NCBI GenBank assembly: GCA_002104905.1
Contig: MCFE01000035.1
Span: 124,001 to 188,000 of the forward strand
Direction of reading: 5' to 3'
DNA: 64,000 nucleotides
DNA from: Basidiobolus meristosporus CBS 931.73
Lineage: Eukaryota > Basidiobolomycota > Basidiobolomycetes > Basidiobolales > Basidiobolaceae
Both the position numbers and the translations under genes were made by a program. Positions 23,526-34,504 of this stretch are shown here, piece after piece; positions within the stretch are counted from its first letter, which is position 1; every line of letters begins with the position of its first letter. The notes below the pieces were generated by a model that saw only the letters and a program-made list of their open reading frames with translations, was not told where the DNA came from and ran no database searches.

Positions 23526-24078
23526 ATGAGCCAACCTGTTCGGTGAGTATCATTTCGGCCTTTTCTTGACGGGATATATCGTATCGTAATAGATGGCCAA
23601 GACGCTGTAGCAAAAAGCCAAATAATCGTCAGAATATCGAAAGAGTGGTAGAGTCCATCCATCTGATTTGCTAGGCTATAGGGACCATGAGCCACTCATA
23701 CATATGCGATATGATTACCCCAATGCTCGCTTAGACGAATCATGCTAACTTTTTTCCCTACTACTTGGCAGACTTTACTCTAAGGGCCGTGTCCTAGGCT
23801 TCAAGCGCGCCAAGCGTAACCAAAGAACCAACACCTCTCTTATCCAACTTGAGAACGTCGCCACCAAGGAAGATACCCAATTCTATCTTGGTAAGCGTGT
23901 TGCTTACGTCTACCGTGCTAAGCGCGAAATCAACGGCTCCAAGGTCCGTGTCATCTGGGGTCGTGTTACCCGTCCCCACGGTAACTCTGGTGTTGTCAAG
24001 GCTAAATTCCGCTCCAACTTGCCTCCTCACTCCTTCGGTGCTAGCGTCCGTGTCATGATGTACCCATCCCGTGTTTAA
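23526..24078 (+). CDS. RPL33: 60S ribosomal protein eL33 (L35Ae family)
   Basis: Two exons, 23526-23542 and 23772-24078, giving 107 residues, the normal eL33 length. The first exon codes only MSQPVR, a layout common in ribosomal protein genes. The second begins [17 protein letters not shown]. Family signatures [22 protein letters not shown] and [11 protein letters not shown], and the C-terminal [10 protein letters not shown], are all present. The protein is a structural component of the large cytosolic subunit. The intron is 229 bases, about four times the usual size here, with a CTAAC branch site near its 3' end. Codon choice is more C-rich at third positions than in neighbouring genes, as expected for high expression. 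Confidence 0.97.
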
Positions 24079-25447
24079 ATAACCTCCTATTATTCAACTT
24101 ATAACATGAAGTCTTGACTTTGCTTGAATAAAACCATCAAATCTACATTACGCTCGCCCATATATACTAGGTTGGATGTTCCAACCAGCGAAAGTAGTAT
24201 CTTGAGGTTGCATTACTCTAAGCGATCTTTCAACTTTCAGCGTTGTGTCAGCGAGAGGTTTACCTTGGTGGTTTTGATATTGCAAGGTCCGATCTGTGTT
24301 GGATTTATTTTGTAGAAGGCTAGTTGGCTGACGAGTGTTTCAATTGGAAATATCTAAGCCATGAGAATTTTGGGATCACAGAGGGTTTACCATGCCTGAC
24401 AAGACAAGAGAGCGCACATAGAAGAGGTCACAAAGCCAAAAGGGTTTTATGCTATTTAATGATCACTTTAATATTTATTGGCAGTTTTCATTCAGTGGTG
24501 TTTCTGCAAACACTCACCTCAGACCACTCTCACTTTATACCAAGGCAATTAGAGACAACCCCGCAGTATCTCCATATCGTATCACTGCGTGTCTGTTTAT
24601 AATATCATGCCAGTATACGTGTGTACATAGTTTTGGGAGCAGAGTAGGGAGGTCAAACATGCAGGGATATTATACCAGCCAGAAAACACTAAGGATGGAA
24701 TAAACCCAATCCCGGCCCGAGTCGGACCCAATCCCTCCTGTAGAAGACTCTCTTTTGGCAGTGTTACACTTGAATTCCAACCTGGCTTGGTTAAAAGGGC
24801 AAGAAGCAAGCGCTCCATCCGCTAACATTCAATTTCATGATTTGCTCCAGGTTGTGGAAGGGCCGCTCTATCAATGATGTTTGGAATAAAGCCAGTTGTG
24901 GCTATTTGAAAGAATCAGTAAACAATAAATCATGTTACCCTAGAGATCTGTCAGATTTGCCAAGTATGAGTAATTTATGCAATATTTCTTTGGTTACTAA
25001 TCAGAGTATCTTACGCAACTGGTGATGTCATCCAGGCCTTGCGTTGATACTAGTCCATGAAAATTTCCAATATGCCTCAAGCGTTCAATAGTGTTGACAA
25101 AGCCCAAGCTTTGTATCCTCCATACAGTACCATCTACGTCTACGAACGTTTTTGTATCCTTCGCTTCACCACACGTTTATTTCCCAAATTTAATCGATTC
25201 CATGGTATCGTTTTATTAGACATGGTGAACACTTAATTCGGTCCAACCTAAACTTCTTTTCTCCATTATAATAAGCTCCTTCGTATACGGTCGTCTGAAG
25301 GGACAAGCAGAGTGCAGGTTGATGGCTCTGAAGACATATCGAGTGCCATTATAAAGGTAGAAATACTTGTATGGATATTTGATATTCCTTGATTGGAACC
25401 CGGTGACGAACACGGTTTCGTTGGGTCGGTCGCTTACTCTTAATTAT
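24079..25447. other. Intergenic, may hide the first exon of NPL4
   Basis: About 1.4 kb without a recognised gene. The start codon exon of the NPL4 gene should lie in the last few hundred bases, but I could not identify it with confidence. Confidence 0.35.
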
Positions 25448-27538
25448 TGCCATGATAGCTCGCCGAGATTTTGAAGCATGACCCAAGCAGCATTGCTCTA
25501 TCTGTCCGACCAGATTGTACTACCCTACTTGCCACAAGCGGGGCCACTGTGGAGCAACTTGGATTAAAGTAAGCTTCTCTCACACCAGTGATCAAGTCTC
25601 AAGTCACCTTGAACTGTTTTCTCACCAAATAATCAATTTTCAAAAGACACGGGGATATGCTATACGCACAAATCTCCAAATCTGCCGGGGAAGAGCAACC
25701 AAAGGAAAACGAGGCCTCTAACTCCTTCAAAAATGTCAGACAAGATGAGATCGACGACTATCTGGACAAGCAGGACGGACTTATAAAAAGAGGAAGAGAC
25801 CCAAACTTGTCAGTAATTGCTCTTCGCGGTCAAATATTTGCCGTGACTGAATGTAGCTAACGTGGGTTTTTATTTCTAGCTGCAAGCATACTTATAACGG
25901 GATGTGCGATTATTGCATGCCTCTTGAGGTAAGTTAGTCATGCCCTATGGGCAATCTGTGAGAAATAATAATTCTAACTAAGCGACTTCCCAGCCATTTG
26001 ATGCCAAGTATTTGGATGAGAACAAGATCAAGCACATGTCGTTTCATGCCTACCTTCGCCAGTTGAACGTGCAGAACAAAAAGAGTGGCGCGAAATCATC
26101 ATATTTACCACCACTAGAAGAGCCTAATTACAAGGTCAATAGGAATTGTAAAGGCGGTCACCCACCGTGGCCGGAGAGTATTTGTACCAAATGCCAGCCC
26201 AGTGCCATTACACTTCAAAGACAGGTACCAGAATGAAATTCAATCTTGGCTCTTGAGTATTTATTCATCTTACGTTCCTAATGTTAGGCTTTCCGAATGG
26301 TCGATCATGTAGAATTTTCGTCTGCAAGTTTGATTGATAACTTCATCAATTACTGGCGCTCTACTGGTTGTCAGAGATTCGGTTACCTTTATGGCCGCTA
26401 TGAACCCTATAGCGAAGTACCCCTAGGTATCAAAGCCGTGGTCGAGGCTATCTACGAACCTCCCCAGACAAACGAGCCGGATGGCTTGACACTGTTGCTT
26501 CCGTGGAGCGAAGAGAAGTCAGTTGATGAGCTGGCCTCCAGGTGTGGCCTAGTGAAGGTATATAAAGAGCCTATGTGGCCCCAGTCACAATATTGTGTCC
26601 TTCCGAGCGAATACTAACCCTGTCACCTTAAGGTAGGGATGATCTTTACGGATCTCATGGATGACGGGACAGGACAAGGAAAGGTGGTTTGCAAAAGGCA
26701 CATTGACTCGTTCTTCCTTTCCTCCCTTGAAATTACGTTCGCTGCTGCCATGCAAGCAAGCCATCCCAGCCCTTCCAAATGGAGCGCTTCTGGGAAGTTC
26801 AGTAGCAAATTTGTTACATGTGTCGTGTCAGGAAATGAAACGGGTGACATCGACGTCTCTTCATACCAAGTCTCCAATTCTTGTGTGGCCATGGTGGATG
26901 CGGATATTATCGAGGCATCGATCAAGCCCTCGATCATGCGAGTCAAGGAGGCCACCTCCACCCGATACATCCCTGAGGTGTTTTACAAATACAAGAATGA
27001 ATACGGTGTCACTGTGAGTCACAATGCCAAACCCAGCTTCCCCGTGGAGTATCTGTTGGTAAACGTTACTCACGGTTTCCCGTCCCAGCCGAACCCTCTC
27101 TTCACCTCCCCGACCCACTTTCCCATTGAGAATCGGACAGGACTTGAGGTGCAAGAGATCTCTACACTTAAAAATTACCTCACTTCCAGCCAAAATGTCC
27201 ACGGGCTTTCTGATTTCCATCTGATAGCATTCATCCAACAGATGAATGTCCTTGATTCCGGTGATATTAACCTTCTTTGCGAAGCGGCCACCACTCATAC
27301 TGATGATGCTGCGAGGAAACTTGAGGGTTCTCCGGGATGGCAGACATTGTTTGCCATTCTAAGAGAAGCTGGTCACTCTCAGGGTTCGGGCGGGTTTGGT
27401 GGCGACGCGGGACATGGTTCCGGTAGCGGCGGTAGCTCTTCCGCCGCACAAGCCACCTGGGCCTGTCGACACTGTACATTTGTTAACACTTCTAATCTCT
27501 CCAGCTGTGAAATGTGTGGCTTGCCCAAGGACCAATAG
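25448..27538 (+). CDS. NPL4: Npl4, ubiquitin-recognition cofactor of Cdc48/p97 (5' exon not found)
   Basis: Exons seen: about 25448-25568, 25647-25808, 25880-25928, 25994-26224, 26288-26557 and 26633-27538, with introns of 60-80 bases and consistent phase. The first exon carries the end of the ubiquitin-like domain (SIALSVRPD ... ATVEQLGLK, joined to HGDMLYAQI). The zinc-binding Npl4 motif follows ([19 protein letters not shown]). Next comes the catalytically inactive MPN-like body, with MVDHVEF and [11 protein letters not shown]. The C-terminus is a RanBP2/NZF-type zinc finger ([10 protein letters not shown] ... CEMCGLP) that binds ubiquitin. Npl4 pairs with Ufd1 and loads ubiquitylated proteins onto Cdc48 for ERAD and other extraction. 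The reading frame is open at 25448 without an ATG and follows an acceptor-like tag, so the start lies in an upstream exon. Confidence 0.9.
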
Positions 27539-27945
27539 ATTTCTCGGGGTCGCTTAACCTACAGTATTTACGTTTAAAACCATCAATAAATCCACCTTTT
27601 TAACTTCTGAAACGATACTTACGATGCCTAGTGGAAGATTAGTAGCGAGAAGAGGAATTTGTGCAGAACATCATGCTGCTCAAGGGAGATTTAATCGAAC
27701 CGGGGGAAATGCTAAATTTTACAAGAAACATGTTCGATGTCAGGTGGCGTACAGATAGCTGTTGTGTATGATGATGATAGTAATGAAACATGACGAAGCG
27801 GGGGGTGGGCGATGCGTAGTCTAGGTGATAGATAGAAAGTGAGATGGGTACCTTCGGGGCAGCCATTGCCGAAGTTTGAAAGGGAAAAACTGTACATATA
27901 TGAGGCGTAGCAGATGAACTAAATAAAGGTAAACTGTAGGCCAGG
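27539..27945. other. Convergent intergenic region
   Basis: About 400 bases between the 3' ends of NPL4 (+) and the response regulator (-). An AATAAA element (tcaataaatcc, about 27583-27593) suits NPL4 polyadenylation. No gene is seen. Confidence 0.4.
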
Positions 27946-28449
27946 CTATAGAGCGGATCCCATGACTGTACTGAGTGCTACACGTAGCTCGTCCAGTGTG
28001 ACTGGTTTGCCGACGCATGCATTCATACCCACCTCCGTATAGCGCTTACGGTGCTCTTCCAAGTCGTTGGTAGTGATAGCGATGATAGGAATCCTCCTAT
28101 TGGCATCTAAAACCTGGAATCGACTGTATGGGTTTCTGATCTCCTGGGTCGCCTCGATACCAGTAAGTACTGGCATATCGATGTCAAGAAGAATCAGGTC
28201 AAAGTTGTAGAGGGATAAATATTCAAGTGCGCAGAGTGCAGATGTAGTCGCAAATGTGTACGTCACTATGTTGGTGAAATGCTTCTCAAGCATTCGAGTA
28301 ACAATGCTAAGATAAATGCGGTTATCGTCTACCACCAGCACACGCAGTCCTCCACCAGGCTCACGGGTAACTTCGGAATTTTCTACACGCGAGTAAGTGG
28401 CATCAACAGGGGTGGATGACGGAGGAGGGGCACTGACGCACATGACCAT
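27946..28449 (-). CDS. Response regulator, stand-alone receiver domain
   Basis: 167 residues from the first ATG. After a Pro/Ser-rich lead, residues 36-165 form a complete CheY-like receiver. The acidic pair is in VLVVDDNR (D41-D42), the phospho-acceptor in LLDIDMP (D89), the conserved Thr in IAITT (T126) and the Lys in GKP (K148). There is no output domain. It is expected to take phosphate from an Ypd1-type histidine phosphotransfer protein in a fungal phosphorelay. The layout recalls small receivers such as Candida Srr1 or the receivers of Ssk1/Mcs4, but the family cannot be fixed. A strong acceptor (ttcttttacag) lies just upstream of the ATG, so a 5' exon may add residues. Confidence 0.85.
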   Translation of the reverse strand: MVMCVSAPPPSSTPVDATYSRVENSEVTREPGGGLRVLVVDDNRIYLSIVTRMLEKHFTNIVTYTFATTSALCALEYLSLYNFDLILLDIDMPVLTGIEATQEIRNPYSRFQVLDANRRIPIIAITTNDLEEHRKRYTEVGMNACVGKPVTLDELRVALSTVMGSAL

Positions 28450-30769
28450 AATTAGAATACTGTAAAAGAACGACAGTAAAGGCAAGGTTGGTGTGAGGTT
28501 GCCCAAAAGAAAAGGTGCAAGAGATTATTTCAAAAAGGATCCGTTTTTGTAGATATGTTTAATAGTGTAGTCCGAGGGGTGCTTAATATACGAACTTGGC
28601 AGTCCAAGAGCAGGCCAGAGTCGTACGAAAAGACGAATTAGCTGAATGGGTTTAAGGGCTATTGAGTGGATGATTATGTGAGACAAGCCAATTAAATTGG
28701 AAAGCGAGATAGATCGAAACCACTTGAAGTGGGGGAATGTGGCCAAATCCAATCAATCCCTTGTCAGCATTAGGTGACTGAAGCCTAACCATTTTTAGTA
28801 GCATAGAGTACGATGGTTATTAAAGAAACTGAGCTGGCCAAGGATGGGTTAGGGTTAGATTCACTCTAAAACCATCTGGAAATAGAACCTTGCGCCTCGT
28901 CAGCTAAAGTCTTACATCCTCATCCTTTGCGTGGTCGTTTTCTAGTTCCTACTTGTGCATTATACCCAATCGGCTGAAGCCCGCTGACTGACTACTTCCC
29001 CGATCAATATTTTACAATATTCACTGTACTTATTGCTCGAGTCACCCTCTGAGATCCGACGGATTGAGGGGTCAACACCCTGGCACAATTCAGGTTAAAC
29101 ATTTCCCCGCTGAGATCTTACTTACCTGTCGTCTTGCATGGTTATTGGACGGCGAATCAAACATTTAATTTGAATGGTAGCTCGATCAAGTTTCACCAAT
29201 GAATAGCCCAGCATGGTTAGAATGGGGTTAATTTTAAGATTGAGGTCTACTTCTTGTGCACTAGCCACTTGCTCAGGGAATTCAAGACTCGACCATGTGA
29301 TGCACCCAAGGTCAACAAAGTTTTCATCTTGTTAATGGAGCCCATCAAGCGTGTAATCTTGGCAATTCATGTTATGTGTGTATGAGCAATACATCCATAA
29401 CATAATTTCAATGGTGATCTAATTTCACCTGAAAAATTCCAAGCCATTCTAGGCGTCTCATCAATGTCATTTACCAGCAAATCTATTGGCCCGGGGTCTG
29501 AAGCATGAATTGCTGTTGTCTGTCCCAAGTACGCTCCACCAAGTTCCTAGGGATTGGTCGAAATTTTTGTATGAATTGGATGATAGATGCCGAGCATCCA
29601 GTACCTAGATAGTTAGGTTTACAGGGTTCCACACAATATCCCACCTTATGTATGGGCTCCAATGGACCTAAACCATTGACTGTGTTACAGTGTAAGTTCA
29701 AAGTAGTCTATGCTTCCAATCTGAAGATGGTCCTTCTCCACTCCGTCGACCCGAATATTCCACAGATATGAAAGCATCATAGTACCTGCCGACGTGTGCA
29801 TGGTTGTGATGTTCACATTCATCCTTGCTTATTCGTCAACATTACCATCCTAATTCTCTGTCTGCTGGCTGACACATCATCGACCCATTATTGTGCGGGC
29901 GCGGTTCGCTCGAACTTTCATTTCCACAAATCCATTAGTATCACCTACAATCGGAGCATCACCAGTACATCTAGGCTTTGAGATATATTGGGTGCTAGAC
30001 TAGGCGGCAGTGTGTGTACTGGGGCGTTTCCCAATCGGGTGGGTGCAGTCGGAACCCAGCAAAGCTTAAGCCTTCATCCGATGCGACCAAGGCTTCAGGA
30101 ATGACCTGGGTAACTGGTACACAAAGTTCCCCACCAAGCCCCGAGGGCTTCAGAGCCATTGCGGCCCATTTAATTTTGAGACCAGAAAACGAGGGTGAGA
30201 AATAATAGCATTTCATCTTCGGAAATTTGGTGATCCATCAATTCCAGGCAATGGTTATCGGCTATGCTGGGCTCTACCGGACTCGATAGTCAACCCGAGA
30301 GATCGAAGCTGATTGCCATGTCGTGCTCAATTTCCGTCATCAAAGTGGGTAAACTCTCCATACAAGTTGTCCTGACAATAGGTCATGATGGACTGACAAC
30401 TTTCTAGTACTTGATGAGCCCCAATAGGCTTTTATCTGAAACAAGTTGAGGCTATGGTGAGAGGAATAGGATCAGTTGGATTTCCAAGGTTCATTAGGAA
30501 CAGCCAAAATGAGTAGATCATTTATAAGACGCTACCCTCTGTTGGCTACGAGTGGCCTCGGAGTCTTGGGAAGTACGGAAGCTGGTGGTTTCAAGTATGG
30601 TTCCACCCTCCAAAAGCAAAAGTTATGCAGTCCCCTAGGGAATAGCCAATACCAGACAGTCTAAACTGTTGTAAAAATTTGTAATCGCACCTAAATATTC
30701 ACCTTAGTCACTTAGATCATTACCTACAAATCTTAGAGAATTCTGACCAAATTCCTTGTCGGGATTTAC

Positions 30770-30925
30770 TTTGAATATCTTTCACCAAAATATTAGGTAC
30801 CCAGAACATGAAATTTCTCAAAGTTGTCCAAACAGCCCCAAACTTTGCACACATGTTGTTGGGACCTTCCTAAACATATTCTACATGTTTTTTTTGCCAA
30901 GAGCATGTAAAAGTATAAATATTAC
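30770..30925 (+). repeat. Diverged inverted repeat, arm A (transposon or LTR remnant?)
   Basis: This segment matches the reverse complement of 32365-32525 over about 150 bases with small gaps. Shared blocks include ggtaccca, acatgaaa, ttctac/ttctat, tttgccaaga and gtataaata. The similarity ends at both sides, and no terminal duplication or long open frame remains. A TATA-like element (gtataaata) near the right end suits a promoter-bearing element such as a solo LTR. Confidence 0.5.
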
Positions 30926-32364
30926 TTTTACATTCAATAAATCATTAAGTGAAAACCACACAATCTACTTTTTCTCCCAATCACTTCCAATATCTTCAAA
31001 ACTCTTGCAACATAAACAAGCCTGTGAGAAAATGTGTGTGCATAAATTCCTCTAATTTTCAATGGCAATAATTGTATTATGGTATGCGATCGGGCCAGCA
31101 TCTCAATATAATTGGGTTTGGGAGGGTTTTAGAAGGCTCTTATTACTATAGGTGATTGATATGGTATCTACTTTGGTGTATAAAGCATGATTCCGGAATG
31201 AATATGAATACCCAGGAATCCATATCATGTCAAATACTATTCTCGGATACTTTTACGGCAACAGTGTCCAAAGTGCTGCTCATACAAACTACATGAAGCA
31301 CGAAAAATTTTAAAGCCAATATGCAACCTTTACATTACATCGAGTCCATCCCAATTAGTAGTTGAGCTATCCCTAAAGCCTAAAGCTTAAGTGTCATATA
31401 ATTGCAATTAGAGCAATAAATCAATCATCATGGGAGACATCTAGAATAAACCTCAGCAGAGTCTGTACATATATCAGCAATTATCTTTGTCAGTAACAGG
31501 TTACAAAATGCAATCATTCTAAGATTATGCACAAGGCAAGTGTAGTTGAAGCTTGGTGGCGACTTAGTGACAATAAAGTGCAGTATACACTTTAGATTGA
31601 TGTCGAAATAATGTATTTATTCTTCAGGTAAAGCTTTGTAAACTGAATGATAGAATATGCGGATGAAGGTCATGAGAAGATATGTAAAAAATCCTTGAAC
31701 AAATCAACAATATCAATGCCATAGTTCCAGAAACATGTACAAGATGGACTGTTGCCTATGCTCATTCCCCTGGCCAGAACTTTTCAATCACCCCGAAGTT
31801 AGCAGCAGTGGATATCTACTGAGACTGTAGCCCCACTTTAAATACTGTGCAAGCCCAGCACCTTGGGAACCATGCTAAGGTAGACAATTACAGTATTTAT
31901 TTTTCTTCTTCAGAGAGAATTTACACTACAGATTTTGAAGTTATCATGGAGCTTATCACACCTGTGTCAAAACACTACTCCCTATATATCTCAAGGCACA
32001 CTGAGATTTCGGATAACTGAGGTCTGGAAACTGTGAGTGGTTTGAAGCATTCTGAGAAAATCTATGATCACTTGATTGATAGGCTGCTATTTTCATTTCT
32101 TGCAGAGATATAAATGTTTGATGGATTCGAAGCATTAGCATATGTTTCTTTATGTGAAGAGCCAGCTGTTAACAGAAGCTTGAATACTCCATTCTTTCTA
32201 TACTCTTATAGAAATCTACAATGGAAAAGGTAAGCATATGGTGTGAATACAGCTAAAACCATAGCCTCTAAAATCCCTCTATTCAAAAATGAGCTATATT
32301 GCAGAGGATATTATGTAATACAAACTCTTAGTCATAGTTCACATATATCAAATGAGAATCCACT

Positions 32365-32525
32365 ATGATAAGTGGTATTTATACTTCTACATTGTCTTGG
32401 CAAAGTAAGCTTATAGAATACATATAGGAATATTCCTGGAACGTGTTTGCGAAGTTTGAAGTCTTTTAGACAAGTGATCAAATTTTCATGTTTTGGGTAC
32501 CTGATATCTCGGTGAGATATTATAC
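32365..32525 (-). repeat. Diverged inverted repeat, arm B
   Basis: Partner of arm A (30770-30925) in opposite orientation, about 1.4 kb away. On the minus strand it keeps the same order of blocks: ggtaccca, acatgaaa, tttgccaaga, gtataaata. Both arms also share the upstream cacttagatc, at about 30709 in A and 32541 in B. The two arms could be terminal inverted repeats of one dead element or two independent insertions of one family. Confidence 0.5.
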
Positions 32526-34504
32526 TTCGTACACTAGGATCTAAGTGATAAAGTTCATATTTAGTATATAGGGGTAAACACAAATTTACAACACCCGTAA
32601 GAGGTGTGAAAAGGCCGAAGGACCATATAAAAAGATAGCAAAGAGAGCAGCAATCATTGGATTTTCACTTGGGAATAATAGGCCGTGCACTGGCACATGC
32701 ATCACTAGGACGGATCCAGCTATATCACTAGCAATATACAATGATTGGGAACTCTATATGGATCTTTACATATCCATATTCTGTTTCTCGTAATATATTA
32801 GATGTACACAACTATGTAGCCAGTCGAAATCAATACATGATATAGATTTTCTACTTTATTGTGATCTACAAGTCCACTCTGAAAGCAAGTTTCTAATCTG
32901 AAAGACATCAGCCCCAATAACTTTGGTAGCTGATATGTAGTCATGTTGATAATAACTGTTAATATCTAGATCGTAGTCTGGATCCCAAACAATTCACCAC
33001 TACTAGTTTGACTTGGAAAATACCAAGTCGAGTAAGTATTGCTGCAAGCACCTCACAAACAAATCGGCACTATCAAATATCTACACAGCTGAGAAACCGT
33101 TTTGGAAGGAAACCAGTATCTCACACAGACTTGACATTCATCGGTGGTTGTCGGTACATTTCCAAAGTGCTAGTGCCCTTCGGTCAAATCCAGGAATTTC
33201 AATAGGGATCCTCAGGAATGAATAGGGAAATATCATGCTTATTGCTATATCCCAACTTCCATATAAATAGAATCTCGCCCAGGTCATCACTAAAACCTTC
33301 CTCTATTTCCCAATTATTAGTATCACAACGAGCACTTAGTTTCAGTCTCGTAAAGTCACATAAATTGTAATCAGTTGCCATTCAAGTTCGCGAAATTAAA
33401 GTGAATACATGTTGAATATGACTAGAATGAATACCTAAAGAGTCCTGATATTAATGGCGGTTGCAACACAGCGAAATATTCAATGGCCTAAAAAGAGAGA
33501 AACTACCGCCAAGATGCAATTGTAAGCGAAGAATCACAGCTGCGCAGTGTACATTAGACCCTGATGATAATATCAAGGATCAGTGGTCTTATCTGGTAAG
33601 GGTAATGGGGCTCAGATGAGATTTAGGGTGCAGATTCAGTGATGCTTTATACAACCGAAATCAACGCACTGATTTTCACGCAAACATTTCTCCGTCATAC
33701 GAACGATGGATTACCTTTGCTTGGTTGTGGATAATGATTATTTATGGCTCCACAAGTGAGCCTGATTACCTATTCCAAATTGATCAGTTGTTGTGGAGAA
33801 CTCATTCGACTCAAATGTTCGACACGTCATTTCATGAGCATGCAGGGTACTCCACAAAGCATATAGAGTGGCTATATAAATCCAAGCGCCACCGTGTTAC
33901 CAGTAACAACCATACCTGACCATAGTTTAGATGCTTTACGATATTTTTGTTTTGCCTCCTATAGGACCAATAAACTCTTCTAGTTAAATTTTGGTAGTAT
34001 GAAACATTCTAGGTATGTATCGCCTCGATAGCTTCAAGTGAAGACGTCTTATTTTTAGTAATTGTTGGTGATGGTATTAATGATCTGAGCGATATAGGAA
34101 AGTTTTTCTGATCGTGAGCTTGCTCCCAGTCACTCATCCCACTAAATAAGGTACACTACCATACTAAATAGTCAGATTGAATAGACTATCAACTATTCCA
34201 AAGTATATGTCAGCGTATATTTGATATGAAAGCCTACTCTCTTCCAGTGAGCACCTGTGGCGTGAATTCTGTCCAAAAAGCACTCATTCAGTACCGTAGC
34301 GGATATCATAAAACTCGAATTGCTCTCGGATTTAACAAGAATCTCTTCTGATCATATAATTCGAAGAAAAGGCTAGTTGGTCTTCTGTTAGCTATCGTTC
34401 AAGGTGAGATCCTCAAGTGTTTATACAAATGCACACTAGAATCAAAATTTAACCGGATTAGTTCTCCATATAGTTCTTTCCAGGTAGAAGTAGGTATAGA
34501 AAGT

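Larger units (their letters stand above)
28450..34504. other. Long AT-rich gene-poor region
   Basis: About 6 kb with no supported gene. It holds a diverged inverted repeat (arms 30770-30925 and 32365-32525), a short TTAGGGTTAG stretch at 28849-28858 and many small frames with no family resemblance. It may contain regulatory DNA for the T-box gene at its right end, transposon remains, or simply ageing sequence. Confidence 0.4.

Noticed and set aside
28849-28858. TTAGGGTTAG, telomere-like
   Set aside because: Only about one and a half units, inside intergenic DNA with genes on both sides; not a telomere and weak evidence for an interstitial one.
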